From assembly GCA_045222795.1 (NCBI GenBank), contig JBGUZF010000130.1, forward strand, positions 1 to 8,850: 8,850 nucleotides of DNA, in the 5' to 3' direction. Both the position numbers and the translations under genes were made by a program. Origin of the DNA: Colimorpha sp045222795 (lineage in GTDB: Bacteria > Bacteroidota > Bacteroidia > Bacteroidales > P3). The notes beneath the pieces were generated by a model that was not told the origin of the DNA, ran no database searches, and was given only the letters and a program-made list of their open reading frames with translations. Below, in pieces: positions 1-4,856 of the stretch. How positions within the stretch are numbered: position 1 is the first letter of the stretch; each line of letters starts with the position of its first letter.

Positions 1-2026
1 TGATGGTGTCCACACCGTCGAGGAGGTCGGCATCGTAGAGCGACTCGCTGAAACCATTGTTGTAGTAGCTGTAGAACGGCACATAGTTGCTGGTGTTCGT
101 GCCCGTCACCTCGGCGCATGCCGGCGCATGGGGCATAAAGTCGATCGATACAACTGCAGAGCTATCGTCCGAGCCGCAGAGCGTGAGGAACGTGACAGTG
201 TAGTTGTGGTTCTCAGTCAGGTTGGAGAAGGTGTAGTTGGAGGCACCCACAACGGACACGTATACGGGAGCGATATTGGTGTCGGTGTTGTCGGTAAGCA
301 CAAGGTCGACACTGCTAGGCTCAATGCCCATGCCAGTGAAAGTCCAGGCAAGAGCAGCAGCGTTGGCTGTCAACGCCACACAGGCGGGATCCTGCACAGA
401 GTAGCAGCGCTTGTGGGTGGTGAAATTGGCTATATGGACATAGTTTGTGGTGTCTGTGCCGCAAACGGTGGCAGCGTATGCCGCGAAGGGGGTGTTGGCA
501 GGAAGATTGTCGATATAGACAGTGGTATCCGTGGCCGCATGGTGCGTGGTCGCATTCGTCAGTTGGTTCACGAGCATCACATCAGATTCAGCACCATCGT
601 AACTGGGCACTTCCCACGACAAGAAGACACTCTCGTAGCTCAGGCTGTCAACATTCCCGCTGCCCAGTACCGGCGGCAAGCAGCTACCCATAGCGTCGAC
701 GGTCACGTCGTCGATGGCAAGATAATAATAGCTGGCCGATCCACTGATCAAACGGAAAGCGACACATGCGGAATCGCCGTCGGTGAAGTCGGTGAGCGAA
801 CTGGTATAGAATTCATATTGGGTATAGCTATCGGGGAATTCTCCTGTGACGGTTGTCAGCGGGATAAAGGTGCTGGCATCGTTGAGGTTGGTCATGATAC
901 CGCCCTGTAAAGCGACATCGTTGGGGGCGTAGTCGACATACATCCAGAAACTGACATGCAGGTCGGCAGGGTTGTGGGTAAAATACGGTGTCGCGACAAC
1001 GGCAGTGTCGCTCACCACACCATAGTAGTTGCTGAAGTAAAAATAAAGCGAATTACTCCCACTGTGGCTATAATAGGAAGAATTGTATACATAAGGATAC
1101 ACATTGGTGTCACCGCTATATTCGGTAAACATCAACGGACGTGTCAGCGTCCAGCAAAGCGGCGTGTTGCCGTTGGCCTCGCCTTCAAAATCACAACTCC
1201 AAGGCAAGTTTGCAATCGAAGCACATTCTGTCTGCATAAGTACAGCTCCCGTCCAGCTGCTGGTGTCGCCCGAGTTACACAGCGAGCGGAGCTGCACATT
1301 GTAGCGTGTCGAGGCGTTCAGATTCGTGACGGTGAGGAAAGTATCGGTGACATTGCTGATGATACTGTCGCCAACCTTCACTTCCCACATCGTCTCACTG
1401 CCACCGGGAATCCAGTGGATGCTGATGCTAGAAGTGGTGCTCGTGTCAAAGGTCAAGCCCATCGGGGCGTTGCAGAAAGTCTCGTCGCTGTAGATGAAGT
1501 CGGCTTTCGGCAGGAAATTCTGCGTACCACCGTTACCATTGTAACTGTAATACGAGGCGTTGTTTCTACTGATACCATAGGTTGTCGTAGAAGCATAAGA
1601 GCCGCCAACAGTCTGGATGTCCACCAACAGGTTGCCACCCGTATAGTTAAAGGCGTTGGTAAACTCCATATTGAAGTTACTGGTAATTGAGCCAGACCAT
1701 ACCTCAACCATCATAGCCGAAGTATTAAGACCCGACAGCGTCGAGTCGCTGACAATAGCCATCCTGACCACGCCCGTGCAACCGAATCCACTCGAGCCCA
1801 TGTAGAAATTCATGCCAATGATGTTTTGGCCAATCATCTCAGTCAGCATACTGGCAGGATAGACAATCTGGTTGTGCTGGTCGGCATCAGCCCAGAACCC
1901 GTAGATTGGGATGTAGCTGTTGGTCGTTGTGCCGTCAGCCACCGTGATGGTGTCTGTCGTGGCACTCGCACCTATCGGCACTGCCATCAGTACCATCAGG
2001 GCGAACATTTGTAAGAACTTTTTCAT
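1..2026 (-). CDS. Secreted multidomain surface protein (FnIII / cleaved-adhesin-like), 3' end beyond window
   Basis: The frame is open from an ATG at 2026 to the window edge: 675 codons with no stop, so the C-terminus is missing. Residues 1-22 form a signal peptide (MKKF, hydrophobic core, cleavage likely after ASA at 20-22). Next come an N-terminal module with the motif NSYIPIYGFW (36-45), an FnIII-like domain (about 185-268), a jellyroll of the cleaved-adhesin/choice-of-anchor type (about 274-446, from LPWSCDFEG to YYYLAIDDVTV), two more FnIII-like domains (about 449-541 and 544-636), and a second copy of the N-terminal module starting near 641 (NYVPFYSYY). The composition is rich in Ser, Thr, Asn and Tyr, as in exported Bacteroidetes proteins. 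Such proteins are often sent out by the type IX system through a C-terminal domain, which cannot be seen here. The start lies 30 nt after the MgtC-family gene. Role in adhesion or glycan binding is inference; no catalytic motif was recognised. Confidence 0.85.
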   Translation of the reverse strand, partial: MKKFLQMFALMVLMAVPIGASATTDTITVADGTTTNSYIPIYGFWADADQHNQIVYPASMLTEMIGQNIIGMNFYMGSSGFGCTGVVRMAIVSDSTLSGLNTSAMMVEVWSGSITSNFNMEFTNAFNYTGGNLLVDIQTVGGSYASTTTYGISRNNASYYSYNGNGGTQNFLPKADFIYSDETFCNAPMGLTFDTSTTSSISIHWIPGGSETMWEVKVGDSIISNVTDTFLTVTNLNASTRYNVQLRSLCNSGDTSSWTGAVLMQTECASIANLPWSCDFEGEANGNTPLCWTLTRPLMFTEYSGDTNVYPYVYNSSYYSHSGSNSLYFYFSNYYGVVSDTAVVATPYFTHNPADLHVSFWMYVDYAPNDVALQGGIMTNLNDASTFIPLTTVTGEFPDSYTQYEFYTSSLTDFTDGDSACVAFRLISGSASYYYLAIDDVTVDAMGSCLPPVLGSGNVDSLSYESVFLSWEVPSYDGAESDVMLVNQLTNATTHHAATDTTVYIDNLPANTPFAAYAATVCGTDTTNYVHIANFTTHKRCYSVQDPACVALTANAAALAWTFTGMGIEPSSVDLVLTDNTDTNIAPVYVSVVGASNYTFSNLTENHNYTVTFLTLCGSDDSSAVVSIDFMPHAPACAEVTGTNTSNYVPFYSYYNNGFSESLYDADLLDGVDTI

Positions 2027-2056
2027 AATTGTGTGTTTTAATTAATTTGTATTCAC

Positions 2057-2518
2057 TTATATAGTATCGTTATCGTCGTTTTTCTTGCGTTTGAAGTATA
2101 TCTCGACGCCTTTGAGACCCCAGTTGATGAGGATTATGACGGCGACGGCGATGAGTGCTTCGACCCAGAAGCCGTAGCCGCAGAGGCAGCCCACGGCGGC
2201 GGAGCACCAGATGGTGGCTGCCGACGAGAGGCCGTGGATGGTGACGCCGTTCTTCATGATGACGCCGGCACCGAGGAAGCCGATGCCGGTGACCACCTGC
2301 GACAGCACGCGCAGGTTGTCGTTGTTCACAGGACCGCCCGACAGCTGTGCCTTCATGATGACGCTCTCGCTGATAAGGATGAAGATGCAGGCTCCAACGG
2401 CCACGAGGGCGTTGGTGGTGAGACCTGCCTGATGCTGGCGCAGCTCGCGCTGCGTGCCGATGATGATGCCGGTCAGCAGGGCGCAAGTCAAGCGGAAGAT
2501 GAAGATATCTATTGGCAT
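2057..2518 (-). CDS. MgtC/SapB family inner-membrane protein
   Basis: A 153-residue hydrophobic protein with the MgtC family signature: an N-terminal helix (about 4-20), then QRELRQHQAGLTTNALVAVGA spread over 23-43, GIGFLGAGVIMK (78-89), and VTIHGLSSAATIW leading into a Gly/Ala/Cys-rich helix (92-116). The last helix (about 117-135) is followed by a basic, then acidic tail (KRKK, then NDDNDTI). It covers only the membrane domain and lacks the cytoplasmic C-terminal domain of Salmonella MgtC, like many short family members. Family members have been linked to magnesium limitation, acid survival and inhibition of F-type ATP synthase, but most, including this one, have no proven substrate. The start at 2518 follows an inverted heptad repeat. 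The adhesin-like gene begins 30 nt downstream, so co-transcription is possible but not shown. Family sure, function open. Confidence 0.9.
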   Translation of the reverse strand: MPIDIFIFRLTCALLTGIIIGTQRELRQHQAGLTTNALVAVGACIFILISESVIMKAQLSGGPVNNDNLRVLSQVVTGIGFLGAGVIMKNGVTIHGLSSAATIWCSAAVGCLCGYGFWVEALIAVAVIILINWGLKGVEIYFKRKKNDDNDTI

Positions 2519-2524
2519 ATTTTT

Positions 2525-2615
2525 AGTTTTAAGTTTTAAACTGTAAGTTTTAAGTGACTGACGCGTTCATCTGCCTGCGTAGCTACTTAAAACTTAATAC
2601 TCACAGCTTACCACT
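2525..2615. repeat. Inverted repeat of AGT-phased heptads (element A)
   Basis: Left arm 2525-2555: AGT (once AAC) recurs at 2525, 2532, 2539, 2546 and 2553, strictly every 7 nt, with units such as AGTTTTA. Right arm 2585-2615: ACT (once GCT) recurs at 2585, 2592, 2599, 2606 and 2613. The arms are 31 nt each and 22 of 31 positions can pair without gaps; the innermost 12 bp (2544-2555 with 2585-2596) are perfect. The loop 2556-2584 is unique sequence. The right arm crosses the rsmI stop codon (2601-2603) into its last codons. On the transcript it lies between rsmI and the MgtC-family gene. There is no U-tract typical of a factor-independent terminator. Function unknown. Confidence 0.8.
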
Positions 2616-3269
2616 TACAATGACTACTATCTCGCCTTTGACCTCTTTGGTGCTGAAGTGGGCGAGCACTTCAGCGAGGGTGCCGCGCGCCGTCTCGGCA
2701 TGCAACTTGCTGATTTCACGACTGACGCTGACCTGCCGCTCTGCGCCGAGCACTTCCATCAGCTCTTCCAGTAACTTTACGAGGCGGTAAGGGCTCTCGT
2801 ATATCACCATGGTGCGTTGTTCCTCGGCGAGGGCACGGATGGCTGTCTGACGGCCTTTCTTGTGCGGCAGGAAGCCGAAGAAGACGAAGCGGTCGCAGGG
2901 CAGACCGCTGTCGATGAGGGCTGGCACGAAGGCTGTGGCTCCAGGCAAGCACTCCACGTCTATGCCCTCCTTGACGGCTTCTCGCACCAGCAGGAAGCCC
3001 GGGTCGCTGATGCCGGGGGTGCCGGCATCGGTGATGACGGCTATAGTGGTGCCACTTTTCAGCCGTTCGACCAGTCCTGCAACAGTCTGATGCTCGTTGA
3101 AGATGTGATAGCTCTGCAGCGGCGTTTCGATGCCGTAGTGCTGCAGCAGCACACGCGAGGTGCGTGTGTCTTCGGCGAGGATGAGGTCGACAGAGCGGAG
3201 AACCTCGACGCCACGATAGGTCATGTCGCCGAGGTTCCCAACAGGTGTCGGTACTAGGAACAATTTCAT
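2601..3269 (-). CDS. rsmI: 16S rRNA (cytidine-1402-2'-O)-methyltransferase RsmI
   Basis: RsmI uses S-adenosylmethionine to 2'-O-methylate C1402 in the decoding centre of 16S rRNA. The 222-residue protein shows the family motifs in order: VPTPVGNLGDMTYR (6-19), AEDTRTSRVLL (32-42), DAGTPGISDPGF (81-92), PGATAFVPAL (109-118), FGFLP (131-135) and SREISKLHAE (183-192). It belongs to the tetrapyrrole-methylase fold group. It is shorter than the E. coli enzyme (286 residues), lacking the C-terminal extension, as is usual in Bacteroidetes. The ATG at 3269 puts the N-terminal strand MKLFLVPTPVGN in its normal place. The last codons and the TGA are made of the heptads of element A, so the C-terminal SGKL is partly encoded by repeat sequence. 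It lies downstream of yebC across an 89-nt gap filled by element B. Confidence 0.95.
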   Translation of the reverse strand: MKLFLVPTPVGNLGDMTYRGVEVLRSVDLILAEDTRTSRVLLQHYGIETPLQSYHIFNEHQTVAGLVERLKSGTTIAVITDAGTPGISDPGFLLVREAVKEGIDVECLPGATAFVPALIDSGLPCDRFVFFGFLPHKKGRQTAIRALAEEQRTMVIYESPYRLVKLLEELMEVLGAERQVSVSREISKLHAETARGTLAEVLAHFSTKEVKGEIVVIVSGKL

Positions 3270-3277
3270 TGCTCTTC

Positions 3278-3353
3278 AGTGGGTAGTTGGTAGTTGATAG
3301 TGGGTAGCATTCATGGACAAGTGCTACACACTACCCACTAACCACTACAAACT
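3278..3353. repeat. Inverted repeat of AGT-phased heptads (element B)
   Basis: Left arm 3278-3308: AGT at 3278, 3285, 3292 and 3299, then AGC at 3306. Right arm 3323-3353: GCT at 3323, then ACT at 3330, 3337, 3344 and 3351. Each arm is 31 nt, and 24 of 31 positions can pair with no gap. All seven mismatches fall at heptad positions 4-6, while the AGT triplets and the closing T are kept. The loop 3309-3322 is 14 nt. Within it an 18-bp inverted repeat (3290-3307 with 3331-3348) has 16 matches. It fills the gap between the yebC stop and the rsmI start and lacks a following U-tract on the transcript, so a simple terminator is unlikely. Same geometry as element A with different units (AGTGGGT, AGTTGGT). 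Confidence 0.85.
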
Positions 3354-3358
3354 AACGA

Positions 3359-4099
3359 TTACTCCTCCTCGAAGTCCTCAGGAATCTCCATGTCGTGGTA
3401 GACGTTGGTGACGTCTTCGTCCTCCTCGAGGATGCCGATGATCTTCATGACCTTGCGGATGGTCTCTTCGTCCACCTGGCGCAGGGTGTTGGGGATGCGC
3501 TGCAGTTCGGCGCTCTCGCACTCGATGCCTTTCTGCTCGAGCATCTTCACCATGTTGCCGAAGTCCTCGTAGGCGGTGTAGAGGGTCAGGTATTCGTCGT
3601 CGGCCTCCATCTCTTCAAGGCCGCCGTCAATGAGCTCCATCTCCAGCTCGTCGATGTCCATGTCGGGCTTGCGGGGCACCACGAAGACACCCTTTCGGGT
3701 GAAGAGGAAGGCGAGGCTGCCGTTGGTCTCCAGCGTGCCGCCGTTCTTGTTCATGATGCTCTTCACGTTGGCCACGGTGCGGTTGTTGTTGTCCGAAAGG
3801 GCTTCAATGAAGAGGGCAATGCCGTGGTTGACATGGCACTCGAAGGTGAGCTCCATCATCTGGGCGGCATCCTTGTCGTTGGCCTTGTTGATAGAACGCT
3901 GCAGGGTGTCCTTGGGCATGTTGCAGCCGCGGGCATTCTGCACGAGCAGACGCAGACGGGGGTTGCTGTCGGGGTCGGGGCCGCCTTCGCGCACGGCGAT
4001 GGTGACTTGTTTCAGAATGTTACTCCATTGTTTCGAGCGCTTGGCATCGGCGGCGCCTTTGGCGCGTTTAATCTTAGACCATTTGTTGTGTCCTGACAT
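3359..4099 (-). CDS. yebC: YebC/PmpR-family regulatory or translation factor
   Basis: A 246-residue protein of usual family length. The N-terminus carries the hallmark MSGHNKWSKIKRAKGAADAKRSK region, followed by a basic helical domain (NPRLRLLVQNARGCNMPKDTLQRSI, 46-70), then EALSDNNNRTVANVKSIMNKNGG (99-121) and GSLAFLF (127-133); the tail is very acidic (EEDEDV..., EDFEEE). The family was first annotated as DNA-binding transcriptional regulators (PmpR). Later work on bacterial YebC and mitochondrial TACO1 points to help in translating proline-rich stretches. The loop that usually reads like YEGYGPGG is FECHVNHG here (86-93), a divergence also seen to varying degrees in Bacteroidetes relatives. 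The ATG at 4099 gives the conserved N-terminus exactly. It follows trmB by 64 nt that hold an octamer array, so it may belong to the same transcript or start its own. Confidence 0.93.
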   Translation of the reverse strand: MSGHNKWSKIKRAKGAADAKRSKQWSNILKQVTIAVREGGPDPDSNPRLRLLVQNARGCNMPKDTLQRSINKANDKDAAQMMELTFECHVNHGIALFIEALSDNNNRTVANVKSIMNKNGGTLETNGSLAFLFTRKGVFVVPRKPDMDIDELEMELIDGGLEEMEADDEYLTLYTAYEDFGNMVKMLEQKGIECESAELQRIPNTLRQVDEETIRKVMKIIGILEEDEDVTNVYHDMEIPEDFEEE

Positions 4100-4116
4100 A
4101 ATGATTAGTGTTTATT

Positions 4117-4156
4117 ATTGTTTGATTGTTTAATTGTTTGATTGCATGATTGCTTG
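4117..4156. repeat. Phased octamer tandem repeat, five units
   Basis: Five 8-bp units follow each other without gap: ATTGTTTG, ATTGTTTA, ATTGTTTG, ATTGCATG, ATTGCTTG. The ATTG start is constant and the last base is a purine. The array lies between the trmB stop and the yebC start, in the leader of yebC if yebC has its own promoter. No inverted partner was found nearby, unlike the heptad elements. Confidence 0.8.
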
Positions 4157-4163
4157 AGTGGGT

Positions 4164-4841
4164 TTATTTAGTTTTCCACTGGATATAGGTGATGGGCTTG
4201 CCTTCGGCGAGGAACATCTTCTCATAGAAGGTCTGCGTCATTCTCGCTTCGGCGAGATTAGTGGGCAACTCTTGTCCATCGTTGTAGAGATCGTCGGTGT
4301 GGGCGATGATTTCCACGTTGCGTGTCGGCAGCACCTCGTTCAGCGTGTAGTCGTACAGCTCCTGCGAGTCGGTCTTGAGGTGCATCATGCTCTGTGGGGC
4401 CAGAAATCGGCTGTAGGTTTCGAGGAAGCGTGGGGAAGTGAGCCTCTTGTTGGGTTTCTTCAGTTGCGGGTCGCAGAATGTGAGCCATATCTCGCTGACC
4501 TCGCCCTCGGCGAAGAAGCGGTCGATGAGCTCTATCCTTGTGCGTATGAAGGCCACGTTCTTCAGAGGTTCCTCGACGGCAGTCTTGGCTCCGCGCCACA
4601 GGCGGGCGCCCTTGATGTCGACGCCGATGTAGTTGCGGTCGGGGTGGATGCGTGCCAGCGCCAGCGTGTAGTCGCCTTTGCCGCAGCCAAGCTCCAGGGT
4701 GATGGGGTTGCCGTTGCCGAAATGCTCCGACCAAAGACCTTTAAGAGCGAACCCATCCTGTTCCAGTTGGTCGAAACCAACTTGGAACAGGTTAGGGAAC
4801 GTGAGGTTCTCGGCGAAGCGTTGCAGTTTATGATGCCCCAT
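4164..4841 (-). CDS. trmB: tRNA (guanine-N7-)-methyltransferase TrmB
   Basis: TrmB makes m7G46 in the variable loop of tRNAs using S-adenosylmethionine. The 225-residue protein has the Bacteroidetes-type N-terminus (MGHHKLQRFAENLTFPNLFQ, 1-20), the SAM-binding loop ELGCGKGDYT (50-59), GVDIKGARLWRGAK (73-86), the acidic catalytic-region motif TFCDPQLKKPNKRLTSPRFL (121-140, where proteobacteria have TFPDPW), LKTDSQELYDYTL (155-167) and the C-terminal TNLAEARMTQTFYEKMF (194-210). Length and motif order are normal. The start at 4841 lies 15 nt after the stop of the HU/SPOR gene, so the two are almost surely co-transcribed. Substrate assignment rests on family identity. Confidence 0.95.
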   Translation of the reverse strand: MGHHKLQRFAENLTFPNLFQVGFDQLEQDGFALKGLWSEHFGNGNPITLELGCGKGDYTLALARIHPDRNYIGVDIKGARLWRGAKTAVEEPLKNVAFIRTRIELIDRFFAEGEVSEIWLTFCDPQLKKPNKRLTSPRFLETYSRFLAPQSMMHLKTDSQELYDYTLNEVLPTRNVEIIAHTDDLYNDGQELPTNLAEARMTQTFYEKMFLAEGKPITYIQWKTK

Positions 4842-4856
4842 CGGCTTTGCGCTTGC

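Noticed and set aside
128..1690. Plus-strand open frames of 260 and 244 codons opposite the surface protein
   Set aside because: They are codon-aligned mirrors of the minus-strand reading frame, which has a signal peptide and recognisable domains across 675 codons. Their products resemble nothing known.
2027..2056. A separate promoter for the surface protein in the 30-nt gap
   Set aside because: The gap is A/T-rich but holds no TAnnTTTG match on the minus strand; any promoter would lie inside the MgtC-family gene and none was clear.
3278..3353. Element B as a factor-independent terminator of yebC
   Set aside because: The stem is long but the transcript has no U-tract after it, and the heptad phase is not expected of a terminator.
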